Positions 7,859 through 15,724 of a stretch of DNA of 64,000 bases are shown piece by piece. The position numbers were made by a program, and so were the translations under genes. Each line of letters begins with the position of its first letter. Positions within the stretch are counted from its first letter, which is position 1. The stretch covers positions 55,206-119,205 of the forward strand of contig NZ_JAUGZK010000011.1 in the NCBI RefSeq assembly GCF_036327005.1. Direction: 5' to 3'. This stretch comes from Alkalimonas mucilaginosa. GTDB lineage: Bacteria; Pseudomonadota; Gammaproteobacteria; Enterobacterales; Alteromonadaceae. Under the pieces are notes generated by a model that saw only the letters and a program-made list of their open reading frames with translations, was not told the origin of the DNA and made no database searches.

Positions 7859-10486
7859 ATGAGCATGACATCGTCCGCAATCCGGACTGCTTTTCTGGAT
7901 TACTTTGCCAGCAAAGGACACCACATTGTTCCGAGCGCTTCCCTGATCCCCGGCAATGATGCCACCTTACTGTTTACCAACGCTGGCATGGTACCCTTTA
8001 AGGATGTCTTTCTGGGCCAGGATCCACGCTCATACAGCCGGGCAACCTCATCGCAGCGTTGTGTGCGAGCAGGCGGTAAGCACAACGATTTGGAAAATGT
8101 CGGTTATACCGCCCGTCACCATACTTTTTTTGAGATGCTGGGTAACTTCAGCTTTGGTGATTATTTCAAGCAAGAAGCAATTGCCTACGCCTGGGAGTTT
8201 TTAACCAAAGAATTGGCGCTGCCGGCGGACAAGCTGTTGGTCACTGTCTACGCCAGCGATGACGAAGCCTTTGATATCTGGACCAAGCAGATTGGCCTGC
8301 CGGCAGAAAAAGTAATTCGCATTGGTGACAATAAAGGCGAACCATACGCATCTGATAACTTCTGGGCCATGGGGGATACCGGCCCATGCGGCCCTTGTAC
8401 CGAAGTGTTTTACGATCATGGTGAACAGATCTGGGGTGGGCCTCCAGGCAGCCCGGAAGAGGATGGCGATCGCTTTATTGAAATCTGGAACATCGTCTTT
8501 ATGCAGTTTAACCGCCATGCGGATGGCCGGATGGAACCCTTGCCGAAGCCCAGCGTGGATACCGGCATGGGGCTGGAGCGGATTGCTGCCATTATGCAAG
8601 GCGTACACAGCAATTACGAAATCGATATGTTTCAGGCTTTGATTGCTGCTGCCGCTGAGGTCACCGGCACCAATGATTTAAGCAATAAATCATTGCGGGT
8701 AATTGCCGATCATATTCGCAGCTGTGCATTTTTGATGGTAGACGGCGTGCAGCCATCCAATGAAGGTCGCGGTTATGTGTTGCGCCGTATTATTCGCCGG
8801 GCTGTTCGGCATGGCCATCAACTGGGCGCAGAGGGGGCTTTTTTCCATAAGCTGGTGCCGGCACTGGTTGCTCAGATGGGAGAGGCTTATCCGGAACTTG
8901 CAGCCAAGCAAGCGGTGATTGAGAAGTTACTGCGGATTGAAGAAGAACAGTTTGGTAAAACCTTGCAGCGCGGTCTGACCATGCTGCAGGAGGCGTTGCA
9001 GCAACTGGATACGAAGGTATTGCCTGGTGACCTGGTGTTTAAATTGTACGACACCTATGGTTTTCCGGTCGACTTAACCAACGATGTGGCGCGCGAACAA
9101 GGGTATACCGTCGATCAGGCTGGCTTTGATGCGGAAATGGCCCAGCAGCGGCAGCGTGCCCAGCAAGCCAGTCAGTTTGGTATGGATTACAATGCCCAAC
9201 TTAGTAGTAAACAAGTTACTGACTTTACCGGCTATCAGCAGGATCATGGTAACGCCAAAGTGCTGGAAATTCTTCGTGATGGCCAGGCTTGCCAGCAGTT
9301 GGATGATGGTGAGGAAGCGCTGATTATTCTGGATCAAACACCATTTTATGCCGAGTCCGGCGGCCAGATAGGGGATACCGGCAACTTAACCCTGGCCGAT
9401 GGCAGTGTGTTTAGTGTGACCGATACCATTAAACTGGCGAAAGCGCACGCCCATAAAGGGAAGCTGAAAGGGCAACTGGCGGTTGGGGCAACGGTACAAG
9501 CTCAGATTGATGACGCGCGTCGTCAGGCCATTCGGCAGAATCACTCGGCAACTCACCTGGTGCATGCGGCCTTGCGTTCGGTGCTGGGAGACCATGTTAC
9601 GCAAAAAGGCTCCTTGGTTGGCCCGGATCGTTTTCGTTTTGACTTTTCTCACTACGAAGCCATCAGCGCTGCTCAGTTGCAAGCCGTGGAAGTGTTGGTG
9701 AATCAACACATTCAGGCCAATCATCCGGTGCAGACCGAGCTGATGAGTCTGGAAGCGGCGAAAGCTGCTGGTGCTATGGCACTGTTTGGCGAAAAATACG
9801 ATGACGATGTCAGGGTGCTGACCATGAGCCCATTCTCCGTTGAGTTGTGTGGCGGTACCCATGTGCAAAAAACCGGTGATATTGGTTTGTTTAAAATTGT
9901 CTCGGAGGGGGGTATTGCAGCCGGTGTGCGTCGTATTGAAGCGGTCACTGGTATGCAGGCGTTATCCTGGCTTCATCAGTTGGAGCAGCAGGCACAAGGT
10001 GTGGCCAGTGCTGTGAAAGGCGATCTCTTTTCGATTGCAGAGCGTGTGCAGCAAAGCCTGGAGCGTAGCCGCCAACTGGAGAAAGACATCGAACAACTGA
10101 AACAAAAGCTAGCCAGTCATGCCGGGGCTTCATTGCTGGATCAGGTGCAGCTGATCGCTGGCAACAAAGTACTGATTACCGAGCTACCCCAGGTGGAAGC
10201 AAAAGCCTTGCGTACCATGCTGGATGAGCTAAAAAACAAGCTGGGTTCAGGGGTCCTGCTGCTGGCGACGGTTAATGATGGCAAAATCAGTCTGATTGCT
10301 GGCGTAACTCAGGATTTGACAACCAAGGTGCATGCCGGAAAGTTGGTGGGCTGGGCTGCTGAACAACTCGGAGGCAAAGGCGGGGGCCGGCCAGATATGG
10401 CGCAAGCTGGTGGCTCCGATACCGCCGCCTTACCAAAGGTACTGCAGCAGGCCGTTGGCTATCTGGAGCAGCAATTAACCGTCTAG
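7859..10486 (+). CDS. alaS: Alanyl-tRNA synthetase
   Basis: Charges tRNA-Ala with alanine in the cytoplasm. The 875 residues carry a class II catalytic core at the N-terminus (FTNAGMVPFKD, GNFSFGDYFK), an editing domain with HNSATHL and CGGTHV metal-binding motifs near residues 565 and 665, and a C-terminal coiled-coil and globular part ending GGKGGGRPDMAQ. Length matches E. coli AlaS (876). The start at 7859 has AGGAAA upstream. Its place between recX and csrA is the standard order. Confidence 0.97.
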   Translation: MSMTSSAIRTAFLDYFASKGHHIVPSASLIPGNDATLLFTNAGMVPFKDVFLGQDPRSYSRATSSQRCVRAGGKHNDLENVGYTARHHTFFEMLGNFSFGDYFKQEAIAYAWEFLTKELALPADKLLVTVYASDDEAFDIWTKQIGLPAEKVIRIGDNKGEPYASDNFWAMGDTGPCGPCTEVFYDHGEQIWGGPPGSPEEDGDRFIEIWNIVFMQFNRHADGRMEPLPKPSVDTGMGLERIAAIMQGVHSNYEIDMFQALIAAAAEVTGTNDLSNKSLRVIADHIRSCAFLMVDGVQPSNEGRGYVLRRIIRRAVRHGHQLGAEGAFFHKLVPALVAQMGEAYPELAAKQAVIEKLLRIEEEQFGKTLQRGLTMLQEALQQLDTKVLPGDLVFKLYDTYGFPVDLTNDVAREQGYTVDQAGFDAEMAQQRQRAQQASQFGMDYNAQLSSKQVTDFTGYQQDHGNAKVLEILRDGQACQQLDDGEEALIILDQTPFYAESGGQIGDTGNLTLADGSVFSVTDTIKLAKAHAHKGKLKGQLAVGATVQAQIDDARRQAIRQNHSATHLVHAALRSVLGDHVTQKGSLVGPDRFRFDFSHYEAISAAQLQAVEVLVNQHIQANHPVQTELMSLEAAKAAGAMALFGEKYDDDVRVLTMSPFSVELCGGTHVQKTGDIGLFKIVSEGGIAAGVRRIEAVTGMQALSWLHQLEQQAQGVASAVKGDLFSIAERVQQSLERSRQLEKDIEQLKQKLASHAGASLLDQVQLIAGNKVLITELPQVEAKALRTMLDELKNKLGSGVLLLATVNDGKISLIAGVTQDLTTKVHAGKLVGWAAEQLGGKGGGRPDMAQAGGSDTAALPKVLQQAVGYLEQQLTV

Positions 10487-10741
10487 CGGATTGATCCAAA
10501 GCTGCCGGCCGCTACTATGTAAATAGAAAGAGGTTGGCAGTATGTTTTTTTCATCACTGCTGTATCATCTTTGCTACACTGATTTGAGATGGCTAAACCG
10601 TTCAGTCTGATGTTGTTGAAATTGCATTGGGAAAACGGATTGGTTGCTTTTCTTTCAGTTGATAGCTGAGTTATGATAGAGCACTTTTTCAGGATGCCAG
10701 TATCTGAGCTGGACCGAAAACAAGGAAATAGGAGCAAACGA
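10487..10741 (+). other. alaS-csrA intergenic region
   Basis: This 255-base gap should hold the csrA promoters, since csrA is usually transcribed from several promoters here. I see no clear consensus promoter, hairpin terminator or small gene in it. The only clear signal is the csrA ribosome-binding site AGGAG at 10730-10734. Confidence 0.4.
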
Positions 10742-10933
10742 ATGCTTATTCTTACACGACGGGTTGGTGAAACGCTGATGATTGGTGATGAAGTCACCGT
10801 TACAGTTTTGGGTGTCAAAGGAAATCAGGTACGTATTGGCGTGAATGCACCAAAAGAAGTATCCGTTCACCGTGAAGAGATCTACATGCGGATCCAGGCT
10901 GAAAAGTCGCCTGAAGACGAAGGCAACGCTTAA
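10742..10933 (+). CDS. csrA: Carbon storage regulator CsrA
   Basis: A 63-residue RNA-binding dimer that binds GGA motifs in mRNA leaders and controls carbon flow, motility and biofilm genes. The N-terminus MLILTRRVGE with the RNA-contacting Arg residues, the central VKGNQVRIGVNAP and the HREEIY segment with its conserved Arg are all present. The frame is open from 10673, but AGGAG seven bases before 10742 and the family N-terminus fix the start. Confidence 0.97.
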   Translation: MLILTRRVGETLMIGDEVTVTVLGVKGNQVRIGVNAPKEVSVHREEIYMRIQAEKSPEDEGNA

Positions 10934-11035
10934 GGTGGTGCCCGGCGGTATTGCTGGCTGCGATGCTTAATTGCCAGTAAAAACCGCAGATTGCTTAAAA
11001 GGTCGGCAAACAAACTGACCTGGCAGAAAAATTGT

Positions 11036-11063
11036 TTGACTTATTTTCCTGAGACTTTAATAT
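11036..11063 (+). promoter_or_regulatory. Sigma-70 promoter for the tRNA-Ser/Arg cluster
   Basis: TTGACT and TAATAT are separated by 16 bases, and the tRNA-Ser gene begins 20 bases after the -10 box. Spacing and both boxes fit the housekeeping consensus. Confidence 0.65.
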
Positions 11064-11082
11064 ACACGCCGCAACACAGCGC

Positions 11083-11172
11083 GGAGAAATGGCCGAGTGG
11101 CTGAAGGCGCACCCCTGCTAAGGGTGTATAGGGGAAACTCTATCGAGGGTTCGAATCCCTCTTTCTCCGCCA
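11083..11172 (+). tRNA. tRNA-Ser (anticodon GCT)
   Basis: The acceptor stem GGAGAAA/TTTCTCC closes, CCA is encoded, the anticodon GCT is at 11117-11119 and a long variable arm is present as expected for serine. It sits just after csrA, the same place as serV in E. coli. Confidence 0.96.
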
Positions 11173-11185
11173 TTTAAATTGAATT

Positions 11186-11262
11186 GGACGCGTAGCTCAG
11201 CTGGATAGAGTACTCGGCTACGAACCGAGCGGTCGGAGGTTCGAATCCTCCCGCGTCCGCCA
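11186..11262 (+). tRNA. tRNA-Arg (anticodon ACG), copy 1
   Basis: The acceptor stem GGACGCG/CGCGTCC, D-arm AGCTCAGCTGGATAGAG, anticodon loop with ACG and encoded CCA are all clear in 77 bases. The A34 would be deaminated to inosine by TadA. Confidence 0.96.
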
Positions 11263-11297
11263 TTCAATTTAGACTGTGTGCAGTAACAAAGATTTTA

Positions 11298-11374
11298 GGA
11301 CGCGTAGCTCAGCTGGATAGAGTACTCGGCTACGAACCGAGCGGTCGGAGGTTCGAATCCTCCCGCGTCCGCCA
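11298..11374 (+). tRNA. tRNA-Arg (anticodon ACG), copy 2
   Basis: Identical to the first copy over all 77 bases, 112 bases downstream. Two repeated elements (at 11356 and 11541) share its 3' end. Confidence 0.96.
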
Positions 11375-11428
11375 TATACGAAGAAACCCGCTAAGGTGTA
11401 AGCCGAAGCGGGTTTTGTCGTTTTAGCC
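11356..11428 (+). repeat. 73-bp direct repeat, left copy (tRNA-Arg 3' end plus terminator)
   Basis: This segment begins in the T arm of the second tRNA-Arg and runs through its CCA and the following terminator to GTTTTAGCC. The same 73 bases recur at 11541-11613 with three mismatches, 185 bases downstream. The strong identity suggests a recent duplication or gene conversion. Confidence 0.9.
11385..11417 (+). terminator. Rho-independent terminator after tRNA-Arg
   Basis: Stem AACCCGCT / AGCGGGTT followed by a T-rich tract. It lies 10 bases after the tRNA CCA end. Confidence 0.8.
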
Positions 11429-11471
11429 CTATGCTCCATCAGCGGGAGGGTGAGAAGCTCCGCAGGTTCGA

Positions 11472-11540
11472 CTGATTTGCCAGGAGCAAATCAGGACAGC
11501 TTCAGCTGGCCCGAAGGGCTGGCGGCAGGACGCCGCCAGC
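11472..11540 (+). repeat. Palindromic block inserted in a tRNA-like T arm
   Basis: Two perfect 9-bp hairpins (11472-11480 with 11486-11494, and 11518-11526 with 11532-11540), each with a 5-base loop, flank a GC-rich hairpin with G-U pairs near 11505-11521. Just before the block is GCAGGTTCGA and just after it AATCCTCCCGCG, the two sides of a tRNA-Arg T arm. The block therefore looks inserted in a degraded tRNA copy. It resembles repetitive intergenic palindromes. No transposase gene is nearby. Confidence 0.6.
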
Positions 11541-11613
11541 AATCCTCCCGCGTCCGCCATATACGAAGAAACCCGCTAAGGTGCAAGCCAAGGCGGGTTT
11601 TGTCGTTTTAGCC
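11541..11613 (+). repeat. 73-bp direct repeat, right copy
   Basis: Second copy of the segment at 11356-11428 with three mismatches. It contains the last 19 bases of tRNA-Arg including CCA, and the terminator. The sequence upstream at 11429-11471 does not form a tRNA 5' half, so there is no functional third tRNA gene here. Confidence 0.9.
11570..11602 (+). terminator. Duplicated terminator
   Basis: Stem AACCCGC / GCGGGTT and a T tract, copied from the terminator at 11385-11417. It would stop any read-through before pqiA. Confidence 0.75.
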
Positions 11614-11626
11614 ATGCGCGTCTTAT

Positions 11627-11655
11627 TTGCATCCTTACTAGCTGCATGCTATTAG
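11627..11655 (+). promoter_or_regulatory. Candidate sigma-70 promoter of pqiABC
   Basis: TTGCAT and TATTAG are 17 bases apart, 30 bases before the pqiA start. The fit is moderate. In E. coli the pqi genes respond to redox-cycling agents through SoxS, but I cannot identify a SoxS box here. Confidence 0.4.
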
Positions 11656-11684
11656 ATCTTTTCTAAGCAAAGGATCCCAAGGCT

Positions 11685-13010
11685 ATGGCAAGCAAGCACT
11701 ATCATCTTACCGCGCAAGGCGAGCTGGAACAGCCAGATGTTGAAGGCGAGTTGGTGCTCTGCCGTTACTGTGATCTGCTACAGCATTTGCCTGAGCTACA
11801 GCCGGGCGAAGAAGCACATTGCAGTCAGTGTGGTCATCTGCTGGATAGCCGTCACCCCCAACCTGTTATCAGACCGGTACTGTTTGCCAGTAGTGCCTTG
11901 TTTATGCTGGTGCTGGCCAATTTATTTCCATTTATTAGCATGCACGCTGCAGGTAGTCAGCAGCAGATGAGCTTTCTGGATACTTCCTCGGTGCTGTTTG
12001 CTGTGCATCATCCGGCATTGGCGGTGCTGGTTTGGTTGTTTATTCAGGCCATTCCGGCTTTTTGTATGACAGCGGTGATTTATCTGAAGCTGGGGATGAT
12101 ATGGCCCTTACCTGCCCGGATGTGGGTGGCCAGGGTGCTCTTTATGCTCAAACCCTGGAGCATGGTGGATATTTTTCTGATTGGCTTGCTGGTGAGCTTT
12201 GTTAAATTAGCCAGTCATGGCGATTTAGCACTAGGGCTTAGTTTCTGGGCATTCTGTTTATTCTGCCTGTTGCATTTGCGTACTTTTCAGGTGATTGATC
12301 GCCGCGAAATGTGGTCGCGTATTTCTCCTAACCCCAAGCCGATGCTTCAAGCTCAGCCTGGATGCACTGGTTTTAGCCAGCACCTTAAAGTTTGTGCCTG
12401 TTGTACGGCTTTGGTTCCTTTCAACCTGTCGCATTGCAGTCGCTGTGGTGACAGGGTGCATCGTCGCATTCCTGCCAGTATTCAGAAAACCCTGGCGCTT
12501 ACTACCACGGCTGCCATTTTGTATTTGCCAGCCAATATTTATCCCATTATGGTAACGGTATCCATGGGCCAGGAAACGCAGTCCACGATCTTAAGTGGTA
12601 TTCGTTTACTGTGGCAGGATGGCGCTTACCCGGTTGCAGTGATTATTGCTCTGGCCAGTGTGGTGATTCCTGTGTTGAAAATTCTGGTGCTCTACGGGTT
12701 ATGCTATCTTGTGATGCAACCACAAAGCTACCGGCAACGGTTATCTACCTGGGTGTTTCGTTGGGTAGATTGGATAGGCCGCTGGTCGATGGTGGATGTG
12801 CTGGTAGTGGCTATTTTAGCGGCTTTGGTTCGCTTTGATTTATTAATGAGCGTGTACCCGGGGCCTGCTGCGGTAACCTTTGCTGCCGTGGTCATTATTA
12901 CCATGCTGGCAGCCCTGAGTTTTGACCCCCGTTTACTGTGGGATAGCCCGACAGGGCAAGCGCCAGCAACTACTGAACAGCCAAACTCAATGACGGAGCA
13001 TACTTCGTGA
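11685..13010 (+). CDS. pqiA: Intermembrane lipid transport protein PqiA
   Basis: The inner-membrane part of the Pqi system, which is thought to pass lipids to the PqiB tunnel. The 441 residues hold two similar halves, each with a zinc-ribbon-like Cys pair motif (CRYC...CSQC near 27-49 and CACC...CSRC near 250-270) followed by about four membrane segments (starting near 65 and 275). The repeated SMVD motif (KPWSMVDIF and GRWSMVDVL) occurs in each half. Length is near the 417 of E. coli PqiA. Its stop overlaps the pqiB GTG start. Confidence 0.93.
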   Translation: MASKHYHLTAQGELEQPDVEGELVLCRYCDLLQHLPELQPGEEAHCSQCGHLLDSRHPQPVIRPVLFASSALFMLVLANLFPFISMHAAGSQQQMSFLDTSSVLFAVHHPALAVLVWLFIQAIPAFCMTAVIYLKLGMIWPLPARMWVARVLFMLKPWSMVDIFLIGLLVSFVKLASHGDLALGLSFWAFCLFCLLHLRTFQVIDRREMWSRISPNPKPMLQAQPGCTGFSQHLKVCACCTALVPFNLSHCSRCGDRVHRRIPASIQKTLALTTTAAILYLPANIYPIMVTVSMGQETQSTILSGIRLLWQDGAYPVAVIIALASVVIPVLKILVLYGLCYLVMQPQSYRQRLSTWVFRWVDWIGRWSMVDVLVVAILAALVRFDLLMSVYPGPAAVTFAAVVIITMLAALSFDPRLLWDSPTGQAPATTEQPNSMTEHTS

Positions 13011-14650
13011 CAACACAGGCACAACGTGAGGCCAGCATTCAGCCGATACGGCAATGGTCCCCTATTTGGATAGTACCTCTGGCAGCTATAGGCATTGGCA
13101 TTTGGATGCTGTATTACAGTTATCAAAATCAGGGGCCTGTAGTGACGTTGATTGCGCCGCATGCAGAAGGTATTGTTGCAGGTAAAACGCCGGTAAAAAG
13201 CCGCAGCGTTGATGTCGGGCAGGTGGTGTCGGTGGCCTTAACCGCGGATTTGAAACAAGTCGAAATGAAAGTCCGGATGCGGCCGGATACAGCCCCTTTG
13301 CTCAATGCTGAAACTCAGTTTTGGGTAGTGCGGCCTCAAGTCAGCCGCTCTGGTATCACCGGGCTTACTACCTTGTTATCCGGAGCCTATATTGAGCTGC
13401 AACCCGGCGATTCTGATCGCATTGTCCTGCATCACAATTTATTGGAAACACCGCCTGTAGCTTCTGCAGAGGCCGCTGGCATTCGTATTCGACTACGAAG
13501 TGAAGACACCGGAGTGTTATCGGTAGGTGATCCGGTTTTGTATCGTGGTTATGAGGTGGGCACCGTCGAGCACAGTTCGTTTGATATGCACGACAGGCAC
13601 ATGCTGTATCAGCTGTTTATCCGGGCACCCTATGATTCGCTGGTTACTGAAAATGTTCGCTTTTGGCAAGCCAGTGGTGTCAGCTTTGAGTTGACACCGG
13701 ATGGCGTCCGGGTGGACGTTGCGTCCATTGCCAGTCTGATCAGTGGTGGCGTCAGCTTTGATGTCCTTGAGGGATGGCCGGCCGGAGAGCCGGTACCTTC
13801 TGAGACCGAATTTGCCTTGTTTCCGAATAAAAACAGCATGCATGATGGGATGTACAGTCAGTATGTTGAGTATCTGTTGTTTTTTGAAGAGTCTGTCCGG
13901 GGGTTAAAAGCTGGCGCACCGGTAGAGTACCGTGGAGTCCGGGTTGGGACTGTGGTTAGTGTGCCATTTTTCTTTTCCATGGCGCACCCGCTGGAAACCT
14001 CCTTTGATCAGGGAATACCTGTGTTGATCCGCATTGAAACAGGGCGCTTGTACGAAAACATCAGTACCGAACAGGTAAAGCAGCAATTAGCCCGTGGGGC
14101 AGAGCAAGGGTTAAGAGCCATCCTGAAAACCAGTAGCCTGTTGACCGGTGGCTTGTACATTGATTTGGATATGATGGATGAACCGGACATCAGTTGGCAA
14201 GCAATGGATTATGCTGGTTATGCCGTATTACCTACGGCGCGGGGAGGCCTTAGTAACATTGAACAGAAAGTGTTGATGGCGCTGGAGAAGATGATTCAGT
14301 TGCCGGTTGAACCCTTGCTGGAAGAGGGGACCCGTACCCTGGCCCAGGCCACGACAGCCATGGCTGAAATGCAGCAGGTGATGCTGCAACTGGAAGCTTA
14401 CCTGGCGCAACCTGCGATGCAGCAGGTGCCAGAGCAATTAAACCACAGCCTGCAGCAATTGGAGCAACTGCTGCAGTCTTTTGGGCCAGAGTCTCAGACG
14501 CATCAGCGGCTAAACAGTAATTTACAGCAATTCGAGCAGTTGCAGCGGGATTTGCAGCCCTTGCTGCATACCTTAAACCAGCGCAGCAATGCCCTTATTT
14601 TTCAGGCCACGCCTGAAGCTGATCCCGAACCAAGGAGAGCCCGGCCATGA
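13007..14650 (+). CDS. pqiB: MCE-domain lipid tunnel protein PqiB
   Basis: PqiB forms a hexameric needle spanning the periplasm between the membranes. The 547 residues match E. coli PqiB (546). An N-terminal membrane anchor (about 19-40) is followed by three MCE/MlaD domains (about 45-140, 155-260 and 285-390), each with the pattern of strands ending in a V-G-x-V turn, for example RSVDVGQVVSV and YRGVRVGTVVSV. A long Gln-rich helical C-terminus (about 410-530) forms the coiled-coil needle. The start is GTG overlapping the pqiA stop as GTGA. Confidence 0.94.
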   Translation: MTTQAQREASIQPIRQWSPIWIVPLAAIGIGIWMLYYSYQNQGPVVTLIAPHAEGIVAGKTPVKSRSVDVGQVVSVALTADLKQVEMKVRMRPDTAPLLNAETQFWVVRPQVSRSGITGLTTLLSGAYIELQPGDSDRIVLHHNLLETPPVASAEAAGIRIRLRSEDTGVLSVGDPVLYRGYEVGTVEHSSFDMHDRHMLYQLFIRAPYDSLVTENVRFWQASGVSFELTPDGVRVDVASIASLISGGVSFDVLEGWPAGEPVPSETEFALFPNKNSMHDGMYSQYVEYLLFFEESVRGLKAGAPVEYRGVRVGTVVSVPFFFSMAHPLETSFDQGIPVLIRIETGRLYENISTEQVKQQLARGAEQGLRAILKTSSLLTGGLYIDLDMMDEPDISWQAMDYAGYAVLPTARGGLSNIEQKVLMALEKMIQLPVEPLLEEGTRTLAQATTAMAEMQQVMLQLEAYLAQPAMQQVPEQLNHSLQQLEQLLQSFGPESQTHQRLNSNLQQFEQLQRDLQPLLHTLNQRSNALIFQATPEADPEPRRARP

Positions 14651-15222
14651 GAACCGTGTTGTACGGTGGATGTTTATTGTTGCTAATGGCGTGCTCACAG
14701 CACGCGGTACACACACAGTATTACCAGTTTCCTTATCCTGAGACGTTGCCTGAGCATTCAGCCCCCCAGTCATCCAGTGGGCGTACTCTGGTGTTGCAAA
14801 GTATCCAACTGGCTCCTTTTCTGCAGCAAAGGGGCATTGCCTTTCAACACAGTGCGACCGAGCTTACCGTCGCCAGGCAGCATCTGTGGGCGGATGATCT
14901 CGCCACGCAACTGAGTCGTCATCTGGCGTTGAACCTGGATGCATCAGGCAGTGGTTGGCAGCTGCAACCGCAAACCGACAAAACCGCTATGCAATTGCAT
15001 ATCCGGTTAGATCGGATGGTGGGTACCGCCGATGGCTATGCGCTGTTAAGTGGGGAGTACCGCTTATCCGGGCCGCAGCATAGTGCACGGCAACCTTTTC
15101 TAATTCGCCAACCCTTGGCTAACGACGGTTATCCTGCCCTGGTTGAGGCAATGGCAGTGGGCTGGCAGCAGTTGAGTCAGGATATAGCCGGCCTGCTGAC
15201 AACAATGGCTGAGGCAGAATGA
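14647..15222 (+). CDS. pqiC: Lipoprotein PqiC
   Basis: The 191-residue protein begins with a lipoprotein signal (LLLMAC, Cys at residue 16) and belongs to the PqiC/YmbA family (ABC-type transport auxiliary lipoprotein fold). It is expected at the outer membrane as the end point of the PqiB needle. Start overlaps the pqiB stop as ATGA, so the three genes form one operon. The sequence YYQFPYPE after the signal and the LWADDLATQLSRHL segment fit the family. Confidence 0.88.
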   Translation: MRTVLYGGCLLLLMACSQHAVHTQYYQFPYPETLPEHSAPQSSSGRTLVLQSIQLAPFLQQRGIAFQHSATELTVARQHLWADDLATQLSRHLALNLDASGSGWQLQPQTDKTAMQLHIRLDRMVGTADGYALLSGEYRLSGPQHSARQPFLIRQPLANDGYPALVEAMAVGWQQLSQDIAGLLTTMAEAE

Positions 15223-15349
15223 ATAAAAATACCAAAAAGTAGCTTACTTTTGCAGCAGAAGTCTTTAGAATTGTTTTGGATGTCTGGACGTAAAAGTGTT
15301 TATATGGTTGTGGATTCATGGTATCTATAGCAGTTATCACAAGGCTGAA

Positions 15350-15378
15350 TTGTCGGTTCGAACCAGAATCCGCATAAT
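15350..15378 (+). promoter_or_regulatory. Candidate sigma-70 promoter of oadGAB
   Basis: TTGTCG and CATAAT lie 17 bases apart in the 244-base gap between pqiC and oadG. The -10 box ends 88 bases before oadG. The remainder of the gap shows no clear terminator for pqiABC. Confidence 0.35.
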
Positions 15379-15466
15379 GCTGCTGCAGGCAACAATTTTT
15401 TACAGATGAACAGGTTGTGCTCTGTGCTTCGCATAAGCGCAAACCATACTGGCTAAGGGGGAAATC

Positions 15467-15712
15467 ATGGAAGTCAGCACTATGCTGCAGCAGGCAGCGG
15501 AACTTATGGCCATTGGGATGGCAACCGTCTTTGTGTTCCTGACCCTGCTGGTGGTGATTATTCAGCTAATGAGTTTCAGTGTACGACGATTCTTCCCAAC
15601 GAAAAAAAGCACAGCGACAACCGTGGAGGTGGTGGCATCCGATACGATCTCTCCCCGACTGGTGGCCGCCATTACCGCAGCAATTCATCAACATCGGCAG
15701 CAACAACATTAA
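15467..15712 (+). CDS. oadG: Oxaloacetate decarboxylase gamma subunit
   Basis: An 81-residue protein with one membrane helix (about 13-36) and a polar tail rich in His at the end (HQHRQQQH). The gamma subunit holds the sodium-pumping decarboxylase complex together, and its C-terminus is reported to bind zinc. GGGGGAAA lies upstream. oadA starts 12 bases later. Confidence 0.9.
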   Translation: MEVSTMLQQAAELMAIGMATVFVFLTLLVVIIQLMSFSVRRFFPTKKSTATTVEVVASDTISPRLVAAITAAIHQHRQQQH

Positions 15713-15724
15713 AAGAGGACTGTT

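Noticed and set aside
11356..11613. Prophage or integrative element attachment sites
   Set aside because: The tRNA 3'-end duplication would fit att sites, but only 112 bases lie between the copies and no integrase or cargo is present.
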